DNA of 64,000 nt from Tragulus kanchil (GCA_022376925.1 JAIOJX010000031.1:139022854-139086853); one strand, 5' to 3'. Shown: positions 45,582-58,069, numbered from the stretch's first letter. Numbers and translations are program-made. Notes: a model not told the origin generated them from the letters alone.

Positions 45582-47829
45582 AGAATTCCTATGAAATCTT
45601 TCGTAAGCCAAAATGACATACAATGAAGAAGCAACTTTTGCTTTTCACCTTTTATTGTAAAAGCAAAAATCCTCCTCAGAAGTCTTTGGATTAATGAAAA
45701 TAGGTACTAATGTAGGTCTTTCTTAAAAGCGAAGTGGTATAAAACAAACTTTCAAAAAATGGAGGACACCTGTATCTCCATTTCCATAGTAAATGTGCAA
45801 AGATCAGAGAAGTTAATGTCTTGCCTAAGATTGCATAGGAGGCAGCCTTGGTTCTGCCTGATCCTAAAACCAGACACTATTCACCAGATCTCCCAATCAC
45901 CACCTCTTAATGCTTGATCCCACTTTACCAGGTTCCACCCAGGACGTTAAAATTTTAGGGTCACTGAGCTTTGATAAGAAGAGTGAAAAGCATGCCCTAA
46001 AGCAGATTAGAGCAGGAGGAAGCCACTAGCTTAGCTAAGGGAAATGGAGTGGAGGCAGAGAGGCTCAAGCACCATGACGCTTCTGCTAGTTCAGAGAGTT
46101 CCCTCCTGACCACCCCTCGACACCTGCTTTGTGACTGCAGGCAAGTCCCTTCACCCCTCTGGTCCCAGGTATTTTATTTTCTGGTAGGGATTACCAAGCT
46201 ATTTTTCTTCTTACCTAACAATGCTGTCACAGGGTCAGGAGAGATCATCTGTGACCAAATGTTCTGCAGGTGAAACACCCTCACCCTCAGGTCAAGAGTC
46301 TTTGTAGCTTCTGAGGACCTCTCTGCCATCACTGTGGCCTCAAGTTCACTTTTTAAATTTTGGCCTGCTTCACAAAGCCACAGAATGCAACTAAAGAAGG
46401 CAGCCATCCTTAAAAGAAAAAAATACTATCTCCTTCCAGAAACCCCTCACAAGGAAAAAGCTACATTTGCCCTTGTACCTTCTTTAGAGGGGAAGCGACA
46501 CATTCAATTATGTGGGCCTTCCCATCTCTCCTTCGAGGTACTGGGTGAAGTTAGCCTGGGGTTGTTGATGCATTGTTCTTATTTTAAATGCAAAACTGAA
46601 GAGGCATCGTTTGTCTTAAATGCAAAATAAAGCCCCAGTGCATTTTTCAAGCTGCTAATATACTATTGGTCTAGCATTCGTTTCTGTGGCAAACACACAA
46701 AAAGGCAGAAAGAATTCCTATGAAATCTTTCGTAAGCCAAAATGACATACAATGAAGAAGCAACTTTTGCTTTTCACCTTTTATTGTAAAAGCAAAAATC
46801 CTCCTCAGAAGTCTTTGGATTAATGAAAATAGGTACTAATGTAGGTCTTTCTTAAAAGCGAAGTGGTATAAAACAAACTTTCAAAAAATGGAGGACACCT
46901 GTATCTCCATTTCCATAGTAAATGTGCAAAGATCAGAGAAGTTAATGTCTTGCCTAAGATTGCATAGGAGGCAGCCTTGGTTCTGCCTGATCCTAAAACC
47001 AGACACTATTCACCAGATCTCCCAATCACCACCTCTTAATGCTTGATCCCACTTTACCAGGTTCCACCCAGGACGTTAAAATTTTAGGGTCACTGAGCTT
47101 TGATAAGAAGAGTGAAAAGCATGCCCTAAAGCAGATTAGAGCAGGAGGAAGCCACTAGCTTAGCTAAGGGAAATGGAGTGGAGGCAGAGAGGCTCAAGCA
47201 CCATGACGCTTCTGCTAGTTCAGAGAGTTCCCTCCTGACCACCCCTCGACACCTGCTTTGTGACTGCAGGCAAGTCCCTTCACCCCTCTGGTCCCAGGTA
47301 TTTTATTTTCTGGTAGGGATTACCAAGCTATTTTTCTTCTTACCTAACAATGCTGTCACAGGGTCAGGAGAGATCATCTGTGACCAAATGTTCTGCAGGT
47401 GAAACACCCTCACCCTCAGGTCAAGAGTCTTTGTAGCTTCTGAGGACCTCTCTGCCATCACTGTGGCCTCAAGTTCACTTTTTAAATTTTGGCCTGCTTC
47501 ACAAAGCCACAGAATGCAACTAAAGAAGGCAGCCATCCTTAAAAGAAAAAAATACTATCTCCTTCCAGAAACCCCTCACAAGGAAAAAGCTACATTTGCC
47601 CTTGTACCTTCTTTAGAGGGGAAGCGACACATTCAATTATGTGGGCCTTCCCATCTCTCCTTCGAGGTACTGGGTGAAGTTAGCCTGGGGTTGTTGATGC
47701 ATTGTTCTTATTTTAAATGCAAAACTGAAGAGGCATCGTTTGTCTTAAATGCAAAATAAAGCCCCAGTGCATTTTTCAAGCTGCTAATATACTATTGGTC
47801 TAGCATTCGTTTCTGTGGCAAACACACAA
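45582..47829. repeat. tandem duplication 10 (unit 1119 bp)
   Basis: Copy A is 45582-46700, a 10-base filler follows, and copy B is 46711-47829; constant offset 1129. I see no difference inside the unit. The filler region (aaaggcagaa) looks like a corrupted version of the bases before copy A (aaaagcagag). Confidence 0.93.
45770..45895 (-). mobile_element. MIR-like fragment (also at 46899-47024)
   Basis: 'gagaagttaatgtcttgcct' then 'aagattgcataggaggcag' is the antisense MIR core. Present in both copies of duplication 10. Confidence 0.6.
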
Positions 47830-48115
47830 GAAGCAAAAACCTAGCAGGTCTGAGGTGATTGTTTCCCTGTGAATAATAATCGAACAACCTCTAAGGAGGC
47901 ATTTTCTAATTTGCTTTTGCATCAAATACTAAATTTATATAAATAGTGCCGAAAATGAAACCCCTGTGTCCTCGTAATATTGCATTGGATTTCTGGAAAC
48001 TGAACTTCCCCAGGTTCCAAAAAATTAGCAATAACTGAACATCAAATGCATAATATCTAAAGTGTTACTCCTCATCATCTTTGCAGCTGTGGGAAAAGCA
48101 GTGATCTTTAAAGCA
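47640..48115. promoter_or_regulatory. candidate conserved non-coding element with three octamer-like sites
   Basis: ATGCAAAA occurs at 47717-47724 and 47749-47756 on the plus strand and at 47915-47922 on the minus strand. This is one base from the POU octamer ATGCAAAT. The block has no transposon signature and is AT-rich with retained CpGs. The first part is also at 46511-46700. Function inferred. Confidence 0.38.
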
Positions 48116-48600
48116 GCCTGTCCACTGAAGCTTTGCATTTGTACAGGATCAAGTCATACATACCTGTTGGGAAGTCTATGGCTTGAGGACCTGTACCCAA
48201 TCTTCTAAGATGTGAAGCTGATTTTCTTTCCATAATAGAGTTGTCTTTCTTTCATTTGGAGAAAGAGAGAGGAGATTGTTGTTAGAATAACTGGTCCCCA
48301 GTAAGTAAAATTTTCTTTAGATGATTAGATTAATTCTATAGGAAAAAAGGTAATTTTCTAGTAAGCTCTGATGTCTTATTTTTACTCAAAGTAATGATCA
48401 CCCCTTTCCCCATCCACCCTCTTCATTATATACATAGACAGTTGTAATTTTCTTCCTCTTAAGGGGAAGATCTTCTCTGTGTTCAGGAGCTGATGCGCTA
48501 GTCCCATAGACTCATGGATACCCCGGGACAACTCATTGGTAACGCTGGTGGGAAAGAGCAAAGGCGTGGGCCTCAGGGCACTTCCAGTCGTTCTCCTTCC
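48116..48600. other. unique sequence, nothing recognised
   Basis: No transposon or exon-like signal. Confidence 0.35.
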
Positions 48601-48884
48601 AGCCCTTAAAGCCAGGTACTAACTGAATGGTAGCCAACTATACCATTTATATTCAACACCACAGGTGTTTACTAAGAAAGGCATTGGACTGTCAATGGTG
48701 AACTCAACCATAGAACAGACAAAGAAACATGAGTGACCACTCTTAGGCATGCTGAACCACTCTGGGTGAGGTTCAGTACAACTGGAGATGCCAAGTTGTT
48801 GTCATGTAAATAACAACTTAGCGGTCTGACTAAGAACAAAGAGGCCAAAATCCACAGGGACCTGTGGTTTGATTTTGGCCCCAC

Positions 48885-49060
48885 CTCCTAATAGCTTTGG
48901 ACCTCAGACAAGTGGAATAATGTCTCAAACCTTCCTTTGCTGCAAAATGTGAGTCACATCCTAATGCATCAGAGGTAAAGTAATGTCACAGAGCTTAGTA
49001 TTTAGCACACAGAGCCTGGCACCTACTAAGTGCTCCATGAACAACAGAAGGTAGAGTTGT
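48885..49060 (+). mobile_element. MIR SINE (also at 50023-50198)
   Basis: 'ctttggacctcagacaagtg', 'gctgcaaaatgtgagtcaca', 'cagagcttagtatttagcac', 'aagtgctccatgaaca': full plus-strand MIR order. Confidence 0.68.
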
Positions 49061-49152
49061 ATCAGAGACAGGGCAGTAAGATGAGCCATGGAAGTTTTCT
49101 TGGAGGATACAGATTTTAAGTAATTAGACCAGGCAAAAAAAATCACTTCCAG

Positions 49153-49430
49153 GGGGCTTCTCTGGTGGTCCAGTGGGTGAAGAGTCTGCCTTGTGGTGTG
49201 GGGGGGCATCAGTTCTATCCCTGGCCAGGGGTGATCCTACGTGCCATGGAGTGGCTGGACCAGTGTATCCAATTACAAGCCAGTGCTCTGAAGCGCACAT
49301 GCCCAGGGCCAGTGCTCTGCTATGAGAGAGGCCACTGTGATGGGAGGCCCACACAGGCCAAAGAACAAAGATGGATAGAAATAAATAAATAAATAAAACA
49401 ATAAGAGAGGTCAAAATTAAAAAAAAAAAA
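49153..49430 (+). mobile_element. tRNA-derived SINE
   Basis: Head 'ggggcttctctggtggtcca', weak B-box (agttctatccc), body to a (AAAT)n run and an A-run. No clear target-site duplication seen. Confidence 0.85.
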
Positions 49431-50290
49431 GTCCCTTCTAATGTATGGCTAACTGGACCAAAGGCAGAGCCCATCATGAAGACACTAAAGAAAATGCCCC
49501 CCCCCCAAAAGAGAGAAAACGGCCCCAACACCCACCCTGTAGCCTCCTTACCTCCAACAACCCAAGTCATCAGTCTGGTGACTCAGGGAATACGAACTGG
49601 TTCTTATCATTTGTCTATTTGAAAATGAAATGAAAATATCCAGGTTGCAACAAATAAATTTCCATAGTATTCCATCTTGGGGTAAGCATGGTGATTTGAA
49701 TTAGCGTGGCCGTAAGTCAATAAACTCTTTTGTGGTGAAGCCCTTAAAGCCAGGTACTAACTGAATGGTAGCCAACTATACCATTTATATTCAACACCAC
49801 AGGTGTTTACTAAGAAAGGCATTGGACTGTCAATGGTGAACTCAACCATAGAACAGACAAAGAAACATGAGTGACCACTCTTAGGCATGCTGAACCACTC
49901 TGGGTGAGGTTCAGTACAACTGGAGATGCCAAGTTGTTGTCATGTAAATAACAACTTAGCGGTCTGACTAAGAACAAAGAGGCCAAAATCCACAGGGACC
50001 TGGGGTGTGAGTTTGGCCCCACCTCCTAATAGCTGTGGACCTCAGACAAGTGGAATAATGTCTCAAACCTTCCTTTGCTGCAAAATGTGAGTCACATCCT
50101 AATGCATCAGAGGTAAAGTAATGTCACAGAGCTTAGTATTTAGCACACAGAGCCTGGCACCTACTAAGTGCTCCATGAACAACAGAAGGTAGAGTTGTAT
50201 CAGAGACAGGGCAGTAAGATGAGCCATGGAAGTTTTCTTGGAGGATACAGATTTTAAGTAATTAGACCAGGCAAAAAAAATCACTTCCAG

Positions 50291-50568
50291 GGGGCTTCTC
50301 TGGTGGTCCAGTGGGTGAAGAGTCTGCCTTGTGGTGTGGGGGGGCATCAGTTCTATCCCTGGCCAGGGGTGATCCTACGTGCCATGGAGTGGCTGGACCA
50401 GTGTATCCAATTACAAGCCAGTGCTCTGAAGCGCACATGCCCAGGGCCAGTGCTCTGCTATGAGAGAGGCCACTGTGATGGGAGGCCCACACAGGCCAAA
50501 GAACAAAGATGGATAGAAATAAATAAATAAATAAAACAATAAGAGAGGTCAAAATTAAAAAAAAAAAA
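50291..50568 (+). mobile_element. tRNA-derived SINE (copy in duplication 11)
   Basis: Second copy of 49153-49430, no difference noted. Confidence 0.85.
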
Positions 50569-50904
50569 GTCCCTTCTAATGTATGGCTAACTGGACCAAA
50601 GGCAGAGCCCATCATGAAGACACTAAAGAAAATGCCCCCCCCCCAAAAGAGAGAAAACGGCCCCAACACCCACCCTGTAGCCTCCTTACCTCCAACAACC
50701 CAAGTCATCAGTCTGGTGACTCAGGGAATACGAACTGGTTCTTATCATTTGTCTATTTGAAAATGAAATGAAAATATCCAGGTTGCAACAAATAAATTTC
50801 CATAGTATTCCATCTTGGGGTAAGCATGGTGATTTGAATTAGCGTGAAGTCTCCAGATAACAGGTACTCAATAAACTCTTGTTTGTAAGTGATACTGTGC
50901 CCTG

Positions 50905-51243
50905 TAAATTGCTAAGTTATGTTTGACTTTTTGTGACCCCCCTGAACTGTGGCACACCAGGCTTCTCTGTCCACAATCTCCTGGAGTTTGCTCAAATTCA
51001 TGGCCATCAAGTTGGTGATGCTATCTAATCCTGGCATCCTCTGTCACCCACTTCTCCTACTGCCCTCAGTCCTTCCCAGCATCACGGTCTTTCCCAATGA
51101 GTCAGCTCTTTGCATCCAGTAGTCAAAGTATTGGAGTTTCTGCTTCAGCATCAGTCCTTCCAATGAATATTCAGAGTTGATTTCCTTTAGGATTGATTGG
51201 TTTAATCTCCTTGCTGTCCAAGGGACTCTCAAAATTCTCCAAA
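50905..51243 (-). mobile_element. BovB 3' region fragment
   Basis: Plus strand shows the reverse of BovB from its end (gttatgtttgactttttgtg) through 'tcaagttggtgatgctatct' and 'cttcagcatcagtccttcc' to 'caagggactctcaaaattct'. In the minus-strand frame the peptide FESPLDSKEIKPINPKGNQ appears. That is a well-known translated signature of decayed BovB copies in ruminant sequence; it is not a host gene. Confidence 0.9.
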
Positions 51244-51584
51244 ATTAAGTATAACATCCATTCATTATAATCATCCAAGATACTAGAATATTTGTTTTCT
51301 GCATCCACTATTAAGAGAAATATCAAAAAGAGCTCAAAGCTGATATCTAGCCTTTTTACGGCTTTCCATAGTTTAGTCTGTGCTTCATTAATATTCAACC
51401 AAATGTCTTATACCTTCCCCACCTTAATCTTTGATGGGAGATAATGTTCAGGATGAGGACTTAAGGTCCTAGTTGATCCTTCAACATGAAAGGAAGACTC
51501 CACCATGGCCACTAACCTGTGCTTGCTAAGGCAAGAAAGTGGACTCCTCTATTTTGATAGACTTTTGGAGCTAGAAGGTCACCA

Positions 51585-51720
51585 AATCCAATCTCCTCCT
51601 TCACAGATGGAAAAATTGAGACCTGGAAATAAGGAAAAGACTTATTCAAAGTCAAAAAGCTAACAAACAGAATTAGACCTCAATCCCAAATGGCTGACCT
51701 TTGCCAACCTCTTGCATGCT
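51585..51720 (-). mobile_element. MIR-like fragment (also at 52693-52828)
   Basis: 'tcacagatggaaaaattgag' then 'acttattcaaagtcaaaaag' follows the antisense MIR pattern. Confidence 0.55.
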
Positions 51721-52032
51721 AGAAAAACTTAATAATAAAACAAAAATCAACTTAATCAAACGTAAGTAGAGTAGATTAGATTGATAGGAAGAGATCAGAA
51801 TCTCTATTCCACCTATATTTGGACAACTAAAATTTTAACTACTTACTATCCCACTTTTTTATTTAATGAGCAGTTTCGTTTTTTTACCTATGTCCTCAAG
51901 AAGTCATCCCAAGTCTTCTTTCCCTTCAAAACTGTCTGTTTCTAATATTGACTCCACCTCTGCACTGATCTTAGTTTACAAAACATACTTCCATTATCTC
52001 ACTCAGAAGTAAGTTCATTCACCCTAAACCAG

Positions 52033-52365
52033 TGGTCCCCAATCTTTTTGGCACCAGGGACCGGTTTCATGGAAGACAGTTTTCCACAGACTGGAGGTAG
52101 GGGTGTTAAGATTCAAGTGCATTCATTACATTTACTGTGCACTTTATTTTTCCTATTATAACATTGTGATATACAATGAAAGCGTTATACAACTCACCAT
52201 AATGTAGAAATAGTCACAGTCCTGAGCTTGTTTTCCTGCAAATAGAGGATCCCTTTTGGGGGTGATAAGAGAGAGAGGGAGGGGCTATAAACACAGATGA
52301 AGCTTCCCTTGCCTGCTGCTCACCTTCTGTGTTGCTGCCTAGTTCCTAACGGAGAACACCTGCCC
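52033..52365. mobile_element. hAT-like DNA transposon remnant (also at 53141-53475 and 54302-54553)
   Basis: Left end cagtggtccccaatcttttt, then 'ggcaccagggaccggtttca', matching the right end of the 36338 element in reverse. The interior ends near 'gcctagttcctaacgg', without a clear right inverted repeat. The third copy is damaged at its start (gaccggtttcagggaaacag). Confidence 0.6.
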
Positions 52366-53165
52366 TAAACCATTGACAGCCTTTATTACCTGATAAAGCA
52401 GCCTGGGTAAATCATAGGAATCTGTGAGACGATATCAAAAGAGCTCAAAGCTGATATCTACTTTTACGGCTTTCCATAGTTTAGTCTGTGCTTCATTAAT
52501 ATTCAACCAAATGTCTTATACCTTCCCCACCTTAATCTTTGATGGGAGATAATGTTCAGGATGAGGACTTAAGGTCCTAGTTGATCCTTCAACATGAAAG
52601 GAAGACTCCACCATGGCCACTAACCTGTGCTTGCTAAGGCAAGAAAGTGGACTCCTCTATTTTGATAGACTTTTGGAGCTAGAAGGTCACCAAATCCAAT
52701 CTCCTCCTTCACAGATGGAAAAATTGAGACCTGGAAATAAGGAAAAGACTTATTCAAAGTCAAAAAGCTAACAAACAGAATTAGACCTCAATCCCAAATG
52801 GCTGACCTTTGCCAACCTCTTGCATGCTAGAAAAACTTAATAATAAAACAAAAATCAACTTAATCAAACGTAAGTAGAGTAGATTAGATTGATAGGAAGA
52901 GATCAGAATCTCTATTCCACCTATATTTGGACAACTAAAATTTTAACTACTTACTATCCCACTTTTTTATTTAATGAGCAGTTTCGTTCTTTACCTATGT
53001 CCTCAAGAAGTCATCCCAAGTCTTCTTTCCCTTCAAAACTGTCTGTTTCTAATATTGACTCCACCTCTGCACTGATCTTAGTTTACAAAACATACTTCCA
53101 TTATCTCACTCAGAAGTAAGTTCATTCACCCTAAACCAGTGGTCCCCAATCTTTTTGGCACCAGG

Positions 53166-55344
53166 GACCGGTTTCATGGAAGACAGTTTTTCCACAGACT
53201 GGAGGTAGGGGTGTTAAGATTCAAGTGCATTCATTACATTTACTGTGCACTTTATTTTTCCTATTATAACATTGTGATATACAATGAAAGCGTTATACAA
53301 CTCACCATAATGTAGAAATAGTCACAGTCCTGAGCTTGTTTTCCTGCAAATAGAGGATCCCTTTTGGGGGTGATAAGAGAGAGAGGGAGGGGCTATAAAC
53401 ACAGATGAAGCTTCCCTTGCCTGCTGCTCACCTTCTGTGTTGCTGCCTAGTTCCTAACGGAGAACACCTGCCCTAAACCATTGACAGCCTTTATTACCTG
53501 ATAAAGCAGCCTGGGTAAATCATAGGAATCTGTGAGACGTAAACTCTCTTTGGGTAAGGAATCTGACTCTCTTATAGTCTCCAAAGTAGGGATTTCAAAA
53601 AAGTTGTATAGACTGGCTGCATCTGAATTACTTGAAGAGCCTTTCAAAAATGCCTATCCCTCGTCACCACTCATAAAAACCCTGATTCAGTAGGTCTAAA
53701 GTGAATATTTCTACAAATCTCCCCACATGATCCTGATGATTAGTCAAGTTTTGCGGCACCCCACACCAGGCTAATAGCCCACAAAGCTTCAATAAATACC
53801 TGCTAAATGACCTCTGAAGGAGAGATTCAAGTCCTTTCCATAAAACCAATAGTTTCTCAGATATATAGGAGATGTTTTGGTGTAAGTTTTCAGTTCTAAA
53901 GACTGCAGGGCACTCTCTTGTCATTTTCTTATTCAAAATTGTAATGGAATTAATCTTCTTTGGGGGATAATTTGTTACACACTGTGCAGGTGGATGACTA
54001 GAAGACATTTAATCATTAATAATCCAAACAGAACTTAGCTTCAGTATGATGTAAAGGTATTAAAAATTACCTTTGGATCATTTGACAAATAATGTCAAAG
54101 AAAGGGGGAGAAAGAAGATGAAAGCCTAGGAAAGGGGGGTATTCCTTTGCCAAGACCAAAATAAATTGCACCTACTTTCTTGTGACAACTGCTTTGCCTG
54201 AGAGAGTTGAAAGGAAGATCATAAATAAAGATGCTCATGGCCAGAGGCCCAGTATCTGCCTCGAAAGGAAGCTTAGGATCCTTCTTGGCCATGCCAAACC
54301 GGGACCGGTTTCAGGGAAACAGTCACAGTCCTGTATTTTTCCTATTATAACATTGTGATATACAATGAAAGCGTTATACAACTCACCATAATGTAGAAAT
54401 AGTCACAGTCCTGAGCTTGTTTTCCTGCAAATAGAGGATCCCTTTTGGGGGTGATAAGAGAGAGAGGAGGGCTATAAACACAGATGAAGCTTCCCTTGCC
54501 TGCTGCTCACCTTCTGTGTTGCTGCCTAGTTCCTAACGGAGAACACCTGCCCTAAACCATTGACAGCCTTTATTACCTGATAAAGCAGCCTGGGTAAATC
54601 ATAGGAATCTGTGAGACGTAAACTCTCTTTGGGTAAGGAATCTGACTCTCTTATAGTCTCCAAAGTAGGGATTTCAAAAAAGTTGTATAGACTGGCTGCA
54701 TCTGAATTACTTGAAGAGCCTTTCAAAAATGCCTATCCCTCGTCACCACTCATAAAAACCCTGATTCAGTAGGTCTAAAGTGAATATTTCTACAAATCTC
54801 CCCACATGATCCTGATGATTAGTCAAGTTTTGCGGCACCCCACACCAGGCTAATAGCCCACAAAGCTTCAATAAATACCTGCTAAATGACCTCTGAAGGA
54901 GAGATTCAAGTCCTTTCCATAAAACCAATAGTTTCTCAGATATATAGGAGATGTTTTGGTGTAAGTTTTCAGTTCTAAAGACTGCAGGGCACTCTCTTGT
55001 CATTTTCTTATTCAAAATTGTAATGGAATTAATCTTCTTTGGGGGATAATTTGTTACACACTGTGCAGGTGGATGACTAGAAGACATTTAATCATTAATA
55101 ATCCAAACAGAACTTAGCTTCAGTATGATGTAAAGGTATTAAAAATTACCTTTGGATCATTTGACAAATAATGTCAAAGAAAGGGGGAGAAAGAAGATGA
55201 AAGCCTAGGAAAGGGGGGTATTCCTTTGCCAAGACCAAAATAAATTGCACCTACTTTCTTGTGACAACTGCTTTGCCTGAGAGAGTTGAAAGGAAGATCA
55301 TAAATAAAGATGCTCATGGCCAGAGGCCCAGTATCTGCCTCGAA
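53166..55344. repeat. tandem duplication 13 (unit 1.04-1.10 kb), overlapping duplication 12
   Basis: Copy A is 53166-54265, a damaged tail follows (54266-54301), and copy B is about 54302-55344; offset 1081 then 1079. Copy B lacks about 60 bases near its start. The tail of copy A is a garbled form of 55345-55390, the real continuation. Confidence 0.92.
53600..53768 (+). mobile_element. MER5-type (hAT-Charlie) fragment (also at 54679-54847)
   Basis: 'catctgaattacttgaagag', 'cctgattcagtaggtctaaa', 'gatcctgatgattagtcaag' is the usual order in MER5-type elements. Present in both copies of duplication 13. Confidence 0.6.
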
Positions 55345-55869
55345 GCCAATGGCCAATGCTTAGGTATGCCTTCCTTGGTCCATGCCAAAGCTTCAAACAC
55401 ATTACCAATATCTGGAGTCATCAAGGTGACCCAAGCTAAGATTGATCTGTCCAGATGTTGGGTGTGGTCATCTATTTTTATAAGTTTTACTAGCAATAAG
55501 CAAATGACTTGAAGGATAGTTCATGGAAAGATACAAGATTCTCATGACATGGTGAACAGAGAATGATAAGAAGGTCCCAGGACCCCCAACTTCAAGTTCT
55601 GAGCCTTAAACCCAGTCAGATATTTGGGACAGGGTAGGGATAAGCGCCTTTGGTCTGCATCTGTGGGAGAACCAGCTTATCACCCAAAAGAGACAGCAGG
55701 AGGTCAAGCATAGAGAGAAGTTAGCATTTCTTCATGCATATGGATAAGGGCTGTCGCAACTTGACGGATGATAAAGACAACTTCTGAGATACATATTTTT
55801 TTAAACCTGCTAGCCTTTTCTTGTCTCTGAAATAACAATATCACAAAAAGAGATGAGCCAACTGGCACA
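55345..55869. other. unique sequence, nothing recognised
   Basis: No repeat or gene signal between duplications 13 and 14. Confidence 0.35.
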
Positions 55870-57970
55870 CGTCCATCCGCAAGTGGTCCCAATGAGAACT
55901 GCCTGTGCTCTGCCCCTGAGCAATGTGACACTCTGCTCCCCAAACTGCCTGTTCAGCAAACCTTCCAACATCTGCGTGTCAGCACCTCAATACAGCAAAG
56001 TCATCCTTGAAGCAGAGAGAAACTCAAGGAATTTGGAAAGGAAGGAATTTGGGAACCTAGAGACAGTGAACTCAGAAGATTGATATTATCTTGCCCGTGT
56101 GCCTTTTCAGGCACAGTCGGGAATAAGTGAAGTAGCAGGAAGCTAAGAGCAACCCTTCCCATGTTTATTGAGTTGATCCATGTGAGATCACTCAAATGAA
56201 GGACTCTCAAATTTTTCCGAGATCCCTAAAATCATGGAACATCAGAGTAGGCATGCTTTTAGAGATCTCACAAGACAGTTCTCCAGTTGATAGGAGGACC
56301 CTGAGGCCAAGGAATTTGGGTGGCTAGGTGCGTAACTGACCAGAGACAAAGTTCATTTGAGAATTCCAATTTTGTGAAGTTTTCTATGCCCTTTCAGGCA
56401 TATCATGAAAAAGAAAAGGCATGATGGATAGCTGGACGGATGAGTGGTTGAATGGATAGATGGATGAATGGATGGGTGCCTGGCAAGTGAAGCACTTGCA
56501 GGAATATAAATCCAGTGTGAAAGCTTGGATCAGCAGTTTCTTCTTTCATTTGCTTCTTCATCTCCTTCAATTGCCTTAATTCTCCCATAATTAAAGCCAT
56601 GAAATTCAGAAGTTGGAAGCCCCTGGAACCAGCCTTAAAATTATTCTCTTTAATATATACCCCCCCTCCCTTGCTGAGCTTATATAGTCTCATGACAGTA
56701 ACATCTAAATGCTGACAATCCCCAAATTTGTATTTCCAACATGGACCTTATCCTCAACTTTAGTCTTATGCATCTATGTGTCTCTGCAGCATCTCCCTTG
56801 CATGTATAAAAAGAAAAAGGTCAAACTTACCCCCAAGTGGTCCTCCCACAATCTTACCCAACTTGGACTCCTGATTCTCCAGGCGTCCATCCGCAAGTGG
56901 TCCCAATGAGAACTGCCTGTGCTCTGCCCCTGAGCAATGTGACACTCTGCTCCCCAAACTGCCTGTTCAGCAAACCTTCCAACATCTGCGTGTCAGCACC
57001 TCAATACAGCAAAGTCATCCTTGAGCAAGGAACTCGCTCCCAAACTGCTGCAGAAACTTTTGCGTGTCAGCACCTCAATACAGCAAAGTCATCCTTGAAG
57101 CAGAGAGAAACTCAAGGAATTTGGAAAGGAAGGAATTTGGGAACCTAGAGACAGTGAACTCAGAAGATTGATATTATCTTGCCCGTGTGCCTTTTCAGGC
57201 ACAGTCGGGAATAAGTGAAGTAGCAGGAAGCTAAGAGCAACCCTTCCCATGTTTATTGAGTTGATCCATGTGAGATCACTCAAATGAAGGACTCTCAAAT
57301 TTTTCCGAGATCCCTAAAATCATGGAACATCAGAGTAGGCATGCTTTTAGAGATCTCACAAGACAGTTCTCCAGTTGATAGGAGGACCCTGAGGCCAAGG
57401 AATTTGGGTGGCTAGGTGCGTAACTGACCAGAGACAAAGTTCATTTGAGAATTCCAATTTTGTGAAGTTTTCTATGCCCTTTCAGGCATATCATGAAAAA
57501 GAAAAGGCATGATGGATAGCTGGACGGATGAGTGGTTGAATGGATAGATGGATGAATGGATGGGTGCCTGGCAAGTGAAGCACTTGCAGGAATATAAATC
57601 CAGTGTGAAAGCTTGGATCAGCAGTTTCTTCTTTCATTTGCTTCTTCATCTCCTTCAATTGCCTTAATTCTCCCATAATTAAAGCCATGAAATTCAGAAG
57701 TTGGAAGCCCCTGGAACCAGCCTTAAAATTATTCTCTTTAATATATACCCTCCCTCCCTTGCTGAGCTTATATAGTCTCATGACAGTAACATCTAAATGC
57801 TGACAATCCCCAAATTTGTATTTCCAACATGGACCTTATCCTCAACTTTAGTCTTATGCATCTATGTGTCTCTGCAGCATCTCCCCTTGCATGTATAGAA
57901 GACAGGTCAAACTTAAAGTGATCCAACTGGACTCCTGATCTCCAGGCCCCATGCCTGGTCCTCCCACAAT
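55870..57970. repeat. tandem duplication 14 (unit about 1.01 and 1.09 kb)
   Basis: Copy A is 55870 to about 56795 with a garbled tail to 56883; copy B is 56884 to about 57970. The offset is 1014 at the start and 1088 later, because copy B holds 74 extra bases at about 57024-57098 that include a second run of its own sequence (gtgtcagcacctcaatacag). The tail 56795-56883 rearranges sequence found intact at 57890-57970. Confidence 0.9.
56424..56478. repeat. (GGAT)n-type simple repeat (also at 57512-57566)
   Basis: Degenerate gatggatgaatggatgg units, identical in both copies of duplication 14. Confidence 0.8.
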
Positions 57971-58069
57971 CTTACCCATATCCATTAATGGGTATCCTGT
58001 TCTTCTAATGACTTTAGCCAAAATCCTAGGAGTCATCATTAACCTGCTTCATCATTAACCTGTTCTTTC

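Larger units (their letters stand above)
48601..50846. repeat. tandem duplication 11 (unit 1108 bp)
   Basis: Copy A is 48601-49708, a 30-base tail follows (49709-49738), and copy B is 49739-50846; offset 1138. A cluster of differences lies at 48861-48895 against 49999-50033 (acctgtggtttgattttgg against acctggggtgtgagtttgg). The 30-base tail is a damaged form of the true continuation at 50847-50890. Confidence 0.93.
51320..53539. repeat. tandem duplication 12 (unit about 1.11 kb)
   Basis: Copy A is 51320-52431 and copy B 52432-53539; offset 1112 falling to 1107-1108. Differences are small deletions near the start of copy B (agcctttttacgg against acttttacgg) and T-run changes. Direct join, no filler. 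Confidence 0.92.
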
